64,000 nt of DNA from Ceratopteris richardii. Taxonomy: Eukaryota; Streptophyta; Polypodiopsida; Polypodiales; Pteridaceae. The notes under the pieces are model-generated. The model was not told the origin of the DNA. It searched no databases and saw nothing but the letters and a program-made list of their open reading frames with translations. The stretch spans positions 24,158,772-24,222,771 of the forward strand of contig CM035444.1 in NCBI GenBank assembly GCA_020310875.1, in the 5' to 3' direction. The position numbers and the translations under genes were made by a program. This document shows positions 1-13,292 of this stretch, piece after piece (position 1 is the first letter of the stretch; each line of letters begins with the position of its first letter).

Positions 1-376
1 AGCAAAAAACATTTCCAATGTTGGGATATGCTCAGGTCTTAGTGAAGAATATGCATGTAAATCATCTACATATACTTCCAAATATTTTTGAAGAAACTCC
101 TTGAAGACATGACACATCAATCTTTGAAAACATTATAAGGGCATTTGTTATACCAAATGTTATAACCTTGAATGCATATTCACTCAATAGCAAAAGTAGT
201 CTTGTGTATTTTTTGAACAACTCTTCCATTTGAGCCACTTCTATGTCCGATACATCATTTCCAATGTAAACACATTTTTCTTCTTTATCTTCTATAGGTA
301 GTACCACTTTCTTCTTCATTTCCTGATTGTCATATGATTCTCCTACTTTGGCCTCATGCTTATGTCTCATAGCCAT
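1..376 (-). pseudogene. gypsy pol fragment: protease-RT linker joined to RT palm
   Basis: The frame starting at 376 holds a linker typical of plant gypsy pol (CVYIGND then QMEELFKKYTRL). It then jumps directly to the middle of the RT palm (the ITFGITNA stretch, equivalent to the MPFGLTNAP motif). The N-terminal RT blocks that should lie between them are missing, which indicates an internal deletion. A frame change follows, and the catalytic motif YVDD is readable at 61-72 in another frame, followed by LHAYSSLRPEH down to the window edge. This is a defective copy, and the rest of RT lies outside the window. Confidence 0.75.
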
Positions 377-699
377 AACTTCTCGGCTTTCTACTTCTTA
401 TTTTGTAAAGTGTTTTGGAGGCTCAAAGTCATCTGACTTCCTTTCTATTGCAGCAAGACTTTCCTCGTTGGGTTCTTCAACCTTGTATAGGGGATATGTA
501 TAAGTTATTGGATCCCTAATACAATCATTTGCATTAATTCCCTTCAAGAACTCCTTTTCATAATCAAACTTAGATTTTCATCCAGCCATGAGGTTAAAAT
601 TCTTCATCATTGATATGTTGTCGAATATAAGCTCAATCTTCAATTAATATATCTTAATCACTGCAATCCTAGAATCTCTTCGTGCTAATTACTATTCTT

Positions 700-1405
700 C
701 TTTGTGAGCTTGCCTACAAACCCAAAAATTTATCTCCTCATCCATCTAAGATTCAAATTTCGATTCTAATGATTTATCTGAGACAAAATCATCCTCATCT
801 TTGTGTATGTTGTTCCACTAGATGGGAGGTATGTCTCTATGCACAAATGTATGCATACTGATTCTAGTTGTTATTCCTAAGTGTTGCAATTAAAGTGCAT
901 TTCTACCCCAATTTTGCACCACTTTTAGTTGATGAATGAAAGGTCTTCCTAGAATCATTTCATAGTTGCTTGCTTGGCTAAAGTTCAAGATAGCTAGAGT
1001 GTGATCAAAATCAAATCCATAAGTATTCAACTTCATGTTCTCTAGAAAACCAATGGATCACTCTATGTGTCCATGAGCCATTTGTAATTTCAATCAATTG
1101 GGTTGCAGTGCAAGTTTTCCCCACTTTTCCCACACGAATTTAGTGTCTATTGCTATGCTTGCTCCACTATCTAATATTTATTTCATAGTGTGCCCATTGA
1201 ATGAGATAGCTAGGCATGTATCGCCCTCATATCCTTCACTATATTCCCCTACCTTGTCCATTGGCACTTGCTTCACACTCAAACTATATGTTTTAGGTTT
1301 AAATTCTAAAGGTTTAGTCTGAGTGAAGGTTGGGTCCACATGTTTGGCCATTTTTTTTTGTAAGTGTGGCCTTGCGCACAATACTTCCCTATGGTTAACG
1401 TACAT
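700..1405 (-). pseudogene. gypsy aspartic protease (retropepsin) remnant
   Basis: On the minus strand the active-site motif LDSGAS is read at about 1157-1174. Further downstream comes the second hallmark, MILGRPF, at about 939-960. These two motifs in this order and spacing identify a retroviral-type protease domain of a plant gypsy element. A stop lies just before LDSGAS, between the upstream frame ending GHTMK and the active site, and more stops follow. The domain would cleave the Gag-Pol polyprotein in an intact element. Here it cannot be translated in one piece. Confidence 0.75.
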
Positions 1406-2479
1406 TTTACTTGGGCATTTTTCAATACTTCCATGCTCAGTGTACTCTTTCTTGTTTGGGACATAGAAAACTAATGGATGTTACCTTCTTCACTATAGAC
1501 TCTCTTTCGTATTCTCTTGTATATCATGGAAAATCTCTAAGATCTCCATCTTCTTTTTCTCCTTCATTTGAAAGAACAATTATCGAAGCACTCTCATTCA
1601 AGGGATGATCCAAGAACTAAGATTCATCAAAATCATGAACCTTTTGTAGTAGTGGTTCTTCTCCTTCTTTCCTCTCTTTCTTCCATCTCGCTTCTTTCAC
1701 CTTATCCCATAAATACTCTAGCCACTTCTCCTCTACTTCGGGGATCGCGGAGCAATATCTACCTCTTCATTGTTTCAATTGTACAACTCATCAGTAGTAG
1801 GCTCTGAATCCAAAGATTCGATAGAATTGCCACAATCCTAGTTTCAATGGGTTTTTCTCTAGGCTCTTTTCTTATGCTAGGTTCTACATGAGACAAATGA
1901 AGCTCTCGATCCATCATTGAAGTGAGGATGGGCTTTTGAACTCCAATTGTGTGTGCTTTCTCCCTAAGAAAGCTAACTTCCTCAAGAATTTTTTATGACA
2001 AAATCAATGAGTTTCTTGCACATGCTAAGCCTTTCTTTCTCTAATTGGGCACCTGGGTAACAATGATGGTGTGTTTCTATAGTAGGGCCACTTTTGAGCC
2101 CCATAGGCTTTAATCATTATCTCTAAATGCTCAGGGAGTGGATTTGCAAGCACAAAACTTGCTTTCATCTTCTCATAGATGTTCTTTTCCTTAGATGCTA
2201 TTGATTTTTCTAGAGAAACCTCATTGCTTGCCTCATGAAGTTCTTTCTCTAAGCTTACTTTCTTCTCATTTTTTACTCATTTTCTTCTTTCATTGTTTCC
2301 AATTCAAGTTCCTTCTCTTCTTCTTTTTTCCCCAGATGGCTCTAGATAGAGGGATTGAGGAGGTGAAGAATTTTATTCTTCATTTGACTATTTGATCTCA
2401 TGCTCCTTAGATTGTTCTTTAGCTTGAGCCTGTGTTACTGCTTGAAGAGGCACTTGCCTTTCGGAATCACTACCACTTT

Positions 2480-4395
2480 CCATGATCTTAACCATCTTCA
2501 CTGGAGTGTGATTAGTGTTTTGAAGGTTCTAAGGATAGTTTTTAATTAAGTGCTCTTTCCCACAATTCTTGCAAAACCTTTCAATCTTCTATGTGAATGT
2601 CTCAGATGACTTAGGATAATCCTTTAGGAAGTGGTTGCTGCCACATCTGTAGCATGGACCTTTGTAGCTCCTTTTTTTACATAATAAATTCCTTGACTAG
2701 GTTGATCAGTCCAATCGGGGACGAGTGTTTGCAAGATAGTAAGCTTCTTCCTTATTCCATCTCCTTCGATGTATGTATCCTCATGATACTCGTTTCTATC
2801 TTTTGTGCATGTCTCAATATATTTAGGGCTTGTTGCTATCATGATTAGTCATATTGGAACAATGGCCCTTTCTATATTTTCTCTACATACTTGGTTGGAA
2901 AAATCTTTGGACATGGAGGCAGTTGTTGATTCAAAACTAGCCTTGAAGGATTCTGATTGCCTTCATTATATCTAAGTTCTTGTAAGGTCCCCTTTAGTAT
3001 TTTTGTAGATCTCTAGAAGGATTTCCATATACATCCATACGAGGATACATAGGTCTAGGTTGGTACTATGGTCTCTACTGAAATTGTTATTGTTGATACT
3101 ATTGTTGAGGTGTTTTGATGTAATCTACTAGTGTGTACCTTAGCACTCTATCGCACATGTAAGTGGGATGATCCCCATTATAGTGCTAATATATCCTAAC
3201 TTGTTGTGGTCCTTGGTTGTATGGTGTGATACGTTCATGTTCCCTCTTGAGCTTTTTCGCTACCAAATCTGTAATTTCTTCAATCAAATATTTTGTTGAA
3301 CTAGAGGAAGTAGATGCTTCACTCTTTGTCTCGGATGGTAAAATCTTCAATTTTGTAGATAAATTATCCTCTAAGACTATTCATTAGTCAATCACTCTAG
3401 GAGTAGAGAAATCAACTTCCTCTGTGGTGGACTTTCTCTACGTAAACATCTATCTATATTTTTCTTGAAGCATCTTGCTACTACTCACACAAATTTGTGG
3501 CTAGCATGATTGAGGCTATAGATTAAAGAATTCGAATCATGCTTAACTCTTCATTTGGAAAATTCTCTAATGAAATCTTCCACAAGAGCATTCAAGTTTT
3601 TGAACATGCCTATTGTCAATGGTTAAAACCATGATAATGTCATCCAATCAGACTTAATCCAAATGCCTCGTATTGCATGAAAAATCCAGTGACTTGTTCA
3701 GCTTTCAAGGCTTGCTTGAACACAGCTACATGATCATAGACCCATCATAACAATTCTTCATGCACTTGGCCACTTGGTATGGTTGAAGGTGATGTCTTGG
3801 ATCTAGAATTCTAATAATAGGTTTCTTACTTGAGGATTAACTTGCTCGTAAGCTGATGTTGTGTGAACGTGCTCTTGCACTACCACTCTCATTTGGAGTC
3901 TAGTTGGAGGTGCCTAGAGTTGACTTCCTCATCGATATTATAGAATGGAACTTCAAAAGGATTTGTATTTACAGTAGGCTTGAGTCCTATGGTTTACCTA
4001 CTAGCTCCTTTAGGTCCTAAGTTTTTGCCCGAAGATTGAGGATTACATCTTGCAAATGACTGTTTAAGTTCTATGATTTTCCAATATGAGTTGTCTATCT
4101 CATCTTTGATTTTAGGCAACAGAGTAGGAGTGGACCGGTTATAGTTCGCATAGACCACTCTCTTGGTAAGTGGAGTAGCTGCATTATTTGTCTCGTATCC
4201 CTTTTGTGAACTCCTTTCCATATAGATGGCCTTCCATGAAGGTTCAACATTTACAAAATGGAGTATGTGCATTCCTTCTACTACCATTCCTTTTGGCGGC
4301 ATGGGCAAAATCTCTAGGATGTCATCATCACCCATGTCAACCAAGATCATTATCCCATGTTTCTTGTTTGTATACTCAAGATTGGGAGTGAGCAC
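2480..4395 (-). pseudogene. gypsy gag remnant with two degenerate zinc knuckles
   Basis: A 133-residue open frame runs from 4395 to 3994 on the minus strand and is followed by a broken frame. Near 2654-2613 there is a knuckle of the form CYRCGSNHFLKDYP, and near 2573-2531 a second, CKNCGKEHLIKNYP. Both have CX2CX4H but tyrosine in place of the last cysteine. Tandem knuckles upstream of a retropepsin point to the nucleocapsid part of gag. The 133-residue N-terminal piece has no motif I recognise; it is assigned to gag only by position. Confidence 0.6.
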
Positions 4396-4910
4396 GTAGA
4401 TTATTCCTTATCTTCATAGTGGTCGGTGCAAAAATTAACTATTGGGTGTGGATCTACAGTCAAGCAATCAGGATTTTTATTTCTAACTGCTTGATGAATA
4501 GGTCCTCTAGATAGATGCCTATCCTATGGGAAAATTTCTAGAATTCTAGAGCCTTGGGCCACAATGAAAATCTCGATTTGAAAAGCTCCATCCACGCCAC
4601 CAAGGGGGAGTAGTGAGTCTGAGTCCCCCAATCCCTTGCAGCCTCAATATTCTTGATCATCTTAGGCACCCCACGAATCCTAATACATCGATCCTGCTAC
4701 TGCCCCACTATGAGACCCTTGAATCGGAGCCAATTAGCCACACGACTTGGACCTCTGGCAAAATCACCAAGGACACATGAAGATGGGAGCCAATCAAGAA
4801 ACCTCTCTCCATACAAAGAAGAGAATTCTAGGTCAGATGATGACGGACCTTCTCCTCAATACAAGAGGGAGAGAGCTAGACAAGAGCAGCCCGCAATTGC
4901 TCCCACGATC
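4396..4910. other. unassigned junction between two retroelement remnants
   Basis: This stretch joins the gypsy remnant on the left and the copia gag on the right. The copia gag similarity stops near 4925 and no domain is recognisable between. A plus-strand open frame at 4653-4958 is rich in Arg, Ser and Pro and shows no known motif. I see no LTR ends here. Confidence 0.4.
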
Positions 4911-5387
4911 TCAGGATATTACAAGCCTAGCCTCTTCTTCAATCAGCTCTCCAATTGAAGCCAATATATATGCAACCTCTTTGACCTTAGTGACAAACTC
5001 TATAATAGTTTGCTTTGGCCTCTTCTTCATTTGGTTGAACACGTTCCATGAATGGTTCTTCCTAACTTTGGTGCTAGCAGAAAAGGTCTCAAGTGAATCC
5101 CAAGTCTCTTGAGATGTTTTGCATCCTCTAATATGTGGTAACAAAAAATCAAAGATAGAGTCTAAGATGTATGACCTTGCTTCAGCATCTCTTGCACACA
5201 AAAGTGTGATTTTCTCTGTCTCCTCTTGTGTAGGTCCTCCTTTGGATCTTGGAATAGGCATAATTTCATCACTTGCTATAATTCCACAGAGACTACTACC
5301 TTGCAAATAAGCTTCCATTCTGTTTTGCCAAGAAGCATAGTTGTTCCTACCAAGCTTCTCAATCATTGAGGGAAAGTCATCACCCAT
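4911..5387 (-). pseudogene. copia gag, N-terminal part
   Basis: The 158-residue frame has the features of a copia gag of the UBN2 type. It starts with a short Met-Gly-Asp-Asp-Phe segment, then NYASWQNRMEAYL, then a helical region with ILDSIFDFLLPHIRGC and ETWDSLE, and VTKVKEVAYILASIGELIEEE near the end. Gag forms the virus-like particle of the element. The frame ends at a stop where similarity is also lost, so the zinc knuckle and pol are absent. The ATG at 5387 fits the usual gag N-terminus. Confidence 0.75.
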
Positions 5388-5667
5388 CTTGATGTTGCTT
5401 TGAAACCACTGCGAGAACTTGGAGAAGCTTGAAAGTAGTAGAAATATGAGGTTCCAAGTGTTGAAGTTTGGTCCAACTAACTAGCACATGACCAACCCTT
5501 GCACTCTTGGAGAGTCAAATACACCTTATAGGCTTGTGGTTAGTGCAATAAAATCCACTATGTACTTTGGATCATCAACGAGAGATGAGTGATGCAAAAC
5601 ATATAAGTTTACACAATGATTAGTCAAATAGACTTGCTATTTTGGGTTGAATTATACAACTTCAAAT

Positions 5668-6309
5668 GTCCAGTACACCGAGACTAATTACAAATAATCA
5701 AATTCCTCTTAGAGGAAGATCACACAGGGTTGAGTAGCTAAAATGCATAAGAGATGGAATCATTAATCAACCAATGTGATAATTATAAGTTTAACTCTAA
5801 TTGGTGATAGTCCCAACTTTTCAGGGATGTGCAGAGATACACCCTGAGACCTTAAATCACTTGTTCCTCATAATCTATTGAACCAAATGTTAGAAATATT
5901 TGTAACATGAAGTAGACACCATTACCTTTCCAATGAATGCTCGTTCATAAAGTTTGGATCATTGTAGAGAGAGAACCAACCTCTGCAAGTCCAGTACACC
6001 CAGACTAATTACAAATAATCAAATTCCTCTTAGAGGAAGATCACACAGGGTTGAGTAGCTAAAATGCATAAGAGATGGAATCATTAATCAACCAATGTGA
6101 TAATTATAAGTTTAACTCTAATTGGTGATAGTCCCGACTTTTCAAGGATGTGTAGAGATACACCTTGAGACCTTAAATCACTTGTTCCTCATAATCTATT
6201 GAACCAAGTGTTAGAAATATTTGTAACATGAAGTAGACACCATTACCTTTCCAATGAATGCTTGTTCATAAAGTTTGGATCATTGTGGAGAGAGAACCAA
6301 CCTCTGCAA
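5668..6309. repeat. 321-bp tandem duplication across an LTR/leader junction
   Basis: Positions 5668-5988 and 5989-6309 are near-identical head-to-tail copies of 321 bp, differing at only a handful of bases. Each copy contains the last 100 or so bases of the LTR, the primer-binding-like site, and part of the untranslated leader. As a result a second LTR end (near 5888) and a second PBS-like motif occur inside the element. Confidence 0.9.
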
Positions 6310-6742
6310 GTTGACTGAACTTGGAGATGATGATGCAGAGATTGACGAAGAGCAAAGTTGAAGATCAAAAGTATATGTATATTGATTTAACTTAATGTAC
6401 AAAAGATTATGAGCCTTTATAGAAGAAATTACTTTCCTACAATCTAGGAAACGTAAAAAAATCAAGTCTAGCCAACCTTGATTTAAGTGATTGATTAATC
6501 ATCGTCACCAACCTTCAAACTCGTGGAATCTTGGTTTCTTGTTTTATCTTTTTACAAGAATAAAACTCTAAGATTTTCCATGAATAAGAGATCCATAAGA
6601 GACTCTTATGAAATATTATAAATAAGCTTTTACATGGATGAAGATTCTCAAGAAGTATCCTATCATTATGACTCATTTTAATAAAGTATTTAGGACTACG
6701 GCAAGTCCTCCTCAAGCATGATGCAAGCTTGATGATCTAACA
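6209..6742 (-). repeat. 5' LTR of the truncated copia element
   Basis: On the minus strand the segment begins TGTTAGATCATC (6742-6731) and ends ATATTTCTAACA at 6209, so it has TG...CA ends typical of an LTR, about 534 bp. Immediately inside is TTGGTTCAATAG (about 6207-6196), which resembles the initiator-Met tRNA primer site of copia elements. No second copy of the whole LTR is in the window, so the ends rest on these motifs. Confidence 0.65.
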
Positions 6743-8725
6743 AGAATTTTCCTCATGACCCGGACAGGTGCAAACCAACTTTTTAACATGGTAACTACTA
6801 TTCCCTCTAACTATGGTAGTGAAGGGGAGAAAGAAGTGACGGCTCCGGTACAAATGATAGCCCAGCTAGGGCTAAGCAGCAAGGTAAGGGCAAAAAAGTA
6901 CTTGAGTCATCAAGCTCGGAAAGTGAAGAGAGCTTCCCAAGGATCCTCAACCTACAATGGGGGATCAAGAAGACTCAACGAGGAAAACAGGTCAATAAAT
7001 AGAAGAAAAACTTTGTTGAACTGAATTCTCTCAAGTCCACACAAGACGAACTAAGAAGGAAAGACGATCGACTCAAGTGGAAGCAAGAAAGAATTCAAGA
7101 GCGAGTAACACAGCAGCATCATGCTCCAACATTATCACATGCATGTGCATACTAGAATCCATTATCCATGATCTCAGCTAGGATTAGTCCTAGCTAATCC
7201 TCTAACTAGCGAGTTCCAAGAACTATCGCGAGCATATCATGATAGATTAAGAGAATGCTTTAATTTTATTGGCACAGGAAACTTCATGGTGGACAACAGA
7301 AAGTGACTATATCCAAGTAATTAAGGATAAAATTTCCATACTTTGGGTGGAAAAACTCAGCGGACAGCACAAAACTGACAGTAACCAAATATTCAAAAGT
7401 AGAGACCACCACTACTTCTTTATTCAGGCCAAATCTCTGCCATACTTAAGAACATGGCAGTTAATACCACAAAAACCCTGCACATCTTCGGAAATCTTGT
7501 AAACATACATTCAATATGCAGTAAGTCTTGTTTCTGTGATAGTAAGATAGGCACTCCATTGAATAACCTTACAGCAATAACTATTATTGCAACACTATTC
7601 GTTAGATCATAATAGTACAGGCCTACAATTGGTTTTCTAGCATTTCATGTACTCCCCCTTGAAGTGAATAAAAAAGAACATAATTGAGTCTAGGGAAGGC
7701 AATCTCCTTGATGTGCTGTGAGAGGCCTTGCGAGAGTGATACAGGGCTCACAGCATCATCACATGTTCCTGTGACATTCTGGTGAGTGATAAACAAGATT
7801 GCTGTCATGTTAGATCACGTATTCTAACATCGAAGCTGTTTCTGTCACAAACGGCCATGCTATGATCCACATCCCTCCTGGTCCTCAAAAAAAATGGTAA
7901 TTAGGCACAAATCATGTAAATACGACTAGAACCAACCACAAGGATACATAGAAAAGTATACAAAGCCATAGATACATGCGATTTATAATTATACTATCTG
8001 CATCATTGCTAAGATGATAATGCTTACAAACTAAATGCCATTGCTTGTCAGTTGCTTCTGGAAACACATTCAAGTATGATTGGTACTGTTACTGAGCATT
8101 TGTATGGAATTTCAAGATACATTTACATGGCTGAACCCACTTCACTTAATTAGACTGTCCTGGAAACTTCACAATACGAAATCTTCACACAAAATACCAA
8201 ACAGAAACACTTTGTAAAAAGATACAGTCCTACCATATGTAGATTACGAGACCTCCCACTACGAAGCCATTAACATCCACTAGCAGTGATGCTATCTTTG
8301 AAAAATACACTAATGAGATTGATTTGACAGAGTCAAAAGATTGTGCTGAAACAGAGACATCAATTCAGTCAATCATTCGAGTCATTTCTATCAATTTTTT
8401 TGTTAGACTGACCAATCAAAAGTTGAGCTTCAAATCAAAACTGCCCAACACTAACTTCAGACCCAATAACTACCAATAGACAGGGACTCATTAGAAAAAC
8501 AAAGCTCACTTATGCCGATTAAGCACATGCAACAATCCCTCTCCCATCGAGCTTCTTTTGTTGCCTACAAACTACCATAACCTTTACAAGTCTAACGATG
8601 TATCTACTATCATCTGAAACCAAGACGTTATTAGAAGATCATATTGAATGATCCAATCGCATGGCATACAGCCCGTTGAGTAGGCATTGTACCATAACCT
8701 ATACATATACATCCACAGTAGAATC
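6743..8725. other. region without a recognised gene, 3' side of purU
   Basis: From 6755 to about 7140 there is a charged, Ser/Glu-rich and then Lys/Arg-rich reading on the plus strand with a stop in it, possibly a gag fragment, but no motif proves this. From about 7270 to 8725 the sequence has no long frame on either strand. It should contain the 3' untranslated region of the minus-strand purU-like gene. No clear poly(A) signal was chosen. Confidence 0.4.
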
Positions 8726-11500
8726 TTAATCAAAAACAATTGTTTTCCTTTGTCCATGATGTAGTATTCTTAGATCACAATAATATTTTATGGCTTTTAC
8801 AAGGCATGCCTTTTCAAGATATTGTGACTTCATTGCAAAGCTTTCAAGACTGTCTCTATGGGAAACTCTTTCTATCTGTAAATAATCAAGAGAGAAGAGT
8901 AAAACAGGTGACTCGTCACACAAACCTCGAATCACATCACTCATCATGTAAGAATTCAGGGAAACACATATGAGGCAAAAAAGGAAAGACCTCCAGTCCA
9001 ATTTCTACATTATCAAATATTGATTTCTTATCAAGAATTTCAAACAAACTAAAATGTGAGTCTACCATTTGCTCTATGATGGGCCCGTCATCCAACTCTT
9101 CTGTCACAAAATGGCTCGTTGCACCAATCAGCTTCACCCCTGCTTCATAAGCCTGTGGAGGTTGTAAATGCCTGTTAGATGTGCCACTACTACAAACAAT
9201 CAGCCCATGCTGTGAAATCATTACACAGGAGATACCACCTGCTTGTATGGATTTGCCCCCTTGAAGGAAGGTAAAAGGCCATGATGAATGTTAATAATAT
9301 CCCTTCCATAAGTTTTCAAAAACTCTGGAGACAAAATCTGAAATATTCATACACACTACAATGTTATTTACGCAGTAGAATCTGGCAGAAGAGGACCTTG
9401 CAGTAATCTCAAGGCAAAGATTAACAACAAGAATCTTTTTAAATCCAAAGTTTCTGCCTTCAGCAACAAAAAACCGTTGCTCTCCAGCAGCGCTAGCTCA
9501 ATGGTTTAAGTCATTTCTCTCCCTTGGGGAGGTTATGGGCATTGGGTTCAAGCCCTGTGGGGTGCGTTCGCAGGATACCCCTCATCACATGTAGTGGTGA
9601 GAAGTAAAATATGGTTGCCTTTCGGAATTAGTGGGCCTTCGGGCACTCCCATTGAAACCAATCTCCTTGTCTGACCTTAGGGCCGTCCCTATCCAGTCTC
9701 TACCCTCAGCAGGCCTTCAGGCTCTGTTCATTCCTAGTAGGTGCTAGGTGTTCAACCCCTGCTTGTGCAGGATTTGGGGGGTCCCATGGGTGCTATGCCC
9801 TTCAGTGTTGTACTTTCAATTCAAACTATCAAGAAGAGTGGATTGCAAGATCAAGCTTCCTTTGGAAAAACAAAAAACCCTTACTATTCCCCACCTCAAG
9901 CTACCAAAATAATGAGATAATATTATGCTTTTTTTATGAAAGCTTTCATTTTACATCACAAAACATCCATTTTTTGTTTGGTTTACCAACATAAGCCTCA
10001 CAGTCCAGGGAGTGCAGTATGTATAGCTATTATTGCCAGATACTTAGCTCTTGCCCATACATACTATCTGGTACATTTTGAAAGGGAACATCTGCCAATC
10101 AGTTCTATAGCCACTTGCAAACTAATATATCTGGCAAATCTAAAAAGAAAATATAATCGTTGGTGAAATTTCTTTGGTTTCCTGTTCTGGTTGTTAAACT
10201 CTCAGAGAGATCACTAAACCTATCAATTAATCATCCATCTGAACGTTTGATTTCTGCATCTACTATATTTGTTTCTCTTGCTTACTGAACAAACTAAATA
10301 ACATATTTATACAGATACTATTCGAGAGCTACAATTAGTACCTTGGGACTGCAGTCAACAGAAGAGATTGCATGTTTGAACACTGAAGAGATGATGAAAA
10401 TTTGAAGGAACCCACACCTACTTAGGCAACAAGCTTACGAGTTTCCAAGGACATCACCTGCATGTAATGAGCTAAAACCAGAAAATCTGTTTGACTGATG
10501 AGCTGTAGTATTTCCTCTTCATGTTTGTTCTTTTTGGTTGCTGGAATGAAATGGTAGGGAATTTTGTGTCGTGTTAGGAAGCGGATGACGGAAGTGTTTT
10601 CTTCTCTTACATGATTACTATCAAAAAAAGAAAGAGTTTTAATTTCCAAAATTTCTTTTCAGAAAGAAGAGGCATGATAAAATGGGGAGTGACAAGAAAA
10701 AACCTTATAACACATGAAATTTGTACGGGAACTTTTCCTTGTTGCCAAAAATGTAACAAATCTACCAAGCAGTGGTCCTGATATGCATTAGTAAATACAA
10801 TCATCAATCATTGCACGAGAGGAAAAAAACAGGAGAACAAGAAGAAGAAGAAGAAGAAGAAGAAGAAGAAGATGATAATGATAATGCTGAATGCTGAGGT
10901 GAAAAAGAACAATGACAACAATGGTCCAGTAACCTAATGAAAACCAGTTCACCTTCCATGAAACAAGAACCGCAATCTTCCAGGGAGGATCCAATCCTGG
11001 TATGCGAACCACTGAATGCTTTGCATTGAACTCTTCCTTCAATTTCATGAAATCATTACGCATTACGTTTTGAGCCCACTGGGAAGGATCAAAGACAAAC
11101 TCACTGGTACCTATGTCAGAATCCTAAATGCTGATTGGGTCAAATGTTGAGAATTTTAAGCATAAAAGAATCCTTCAGAATGAACAAGCTAAAGAACAGG
11201 TAAAGGAGAGAGAGGATGTATACGTTCTTCCAAAAAAAGATGGTTCATTGATTAAATCTCGATGGACATGAACATCAATATCCAATATACTTGCACCATG
11301 TCTTGCAATGCAAGCTGCAATTCTGGCAGCAATGCCCACCCGATCCTGTTCTCAAGGTCAACATGTTTATTGCCATCATCATAATCATACAACATGAAAC
11401 TCCATCTATTTTTGAAAATACCTGGCACTCAAACACATGGACACCATGAAGCTGTTTGGTTGCAGAGATTAGACAGGATGAAGGGGAATCTGAGAACCCA
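8726..11500 (-). CDS. purU: formyltetrahydrofolate deformylase (PurU-like), exons 2-9, 5' exon not found
   Basis: The enzyme hydrolyses 10-formyl-THF to THF and formate. Plant homologues act in mitochondria and support photorespiratory one-carbon balance. Exons on the minus strand are 11500-11422, 11345-11224, 11103-10953, 10777-10704, 10617-10458, 9337-9239, 9152-9066 and 8875-8726. All introns are GT-AG and the phases join without a break to the stop at 8726. An ACT domain comes first ([28 protein letters not shown]), then the formyltransferase fold: [63 protein letters not shown]. The Asn-x-His and late Asp of the catalytic site are kept. About 275 residues are covered. The transit peptide and start lie on an unrecognised upstream exon. 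Numbering the first visible exon as 2 is an assumption. Confidence 0.92.
9476..9868 (+). mobile_element. candidate tRNA-derived SINE in a purU intron
   Basis: The plus strand has a Pol III type A box (TAGCTCAATGG, 9494-9504) and, about 40 bp on, a B box (GGTTCAAGCC, 9545-9554), the layout of a tRNA gene head. A roughly 300-bp body without coding capacity follows. The 11-bp sequence AACAAAAAACC occurs at both 9465-9475 and 9869-9879 and could be the target-site duplication. There is no tRNA cloverleaf that I would call functional and no clear A-tail. The element lies antisense in the intron between the exons at 10458 and 9337. Confidence 0.6.
10839..10871. repeat. (GAA)n microsatellite in a purU intron
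   Basis: About eleven GAA units run uninterrupted and then pass into a short GATAAT repeat. The tract lies in the 175-bp intron between exons 10953-11103 and 10704-10777. On the sense strand of the gene it is a TTC pyrimidine tract. Confidence 0.9.

Positions 11501-13292
<1,792 letters not shown>

Larger units (their letters stand above)
1..4395 (-). mobile_element. Ty3/gypsy retrotransposon remnant (gag, protease, start of RT)
   Basis: Reading the minus strand from about 4395 down to 1 gives the order gag, tandem zinc knuckles, retropepsin, linker, reverse transcriptase, which is the normal order of a Ty3/gypsy element. Many stops and frame changes break it, so it is an old, inactive copy. 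No LTR, primer-binding site or target-site duplication was found. The element runs off the left edge of the window inside RT. On its 5' side it meets an unassigned stretch and then a different (copia) element in the same orientation. Confidence 0.8.
4911..6742 (-). mobile_element. 5' part of a Ty1/copia retrotransposon (LTR, PBS, gag start)
   Basis: On the minus strand the order is LTR (6742 to 6209), a primer-binding-like TTGGTTCAATAG just inside it, an untranslated leader, and then a copia gag (5387 to 4911). The rest of the element is missing beyond about 4925. The LTR/leader junction has been duplicated in tandem (see the 321-bp repeat). With no 3' LTR, the element is a truncated copy. 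Confidence 0.75.

Noticed and set aside
6755..6775. Shared ACCCGGACAGGTG between this site and the solo LTR (about 26130)
   Set aside because: Only 13 bases match and the surroundings differ, so common ancestry cannot be claimed.
6755..7024. 89-residue plus-strand protein gene
   Set aside because: A different frame of the same DNA gives a more coherent Ser/Glu-rich then basic reading. Neither has a recognisable domain, so no gene is called.
9486..9560. Functional tRNA gene
   Set aside because: A and B boxes are present but no acceptor stem or full cloverleaf can be drawn with confidence. It fits a SINE head better.
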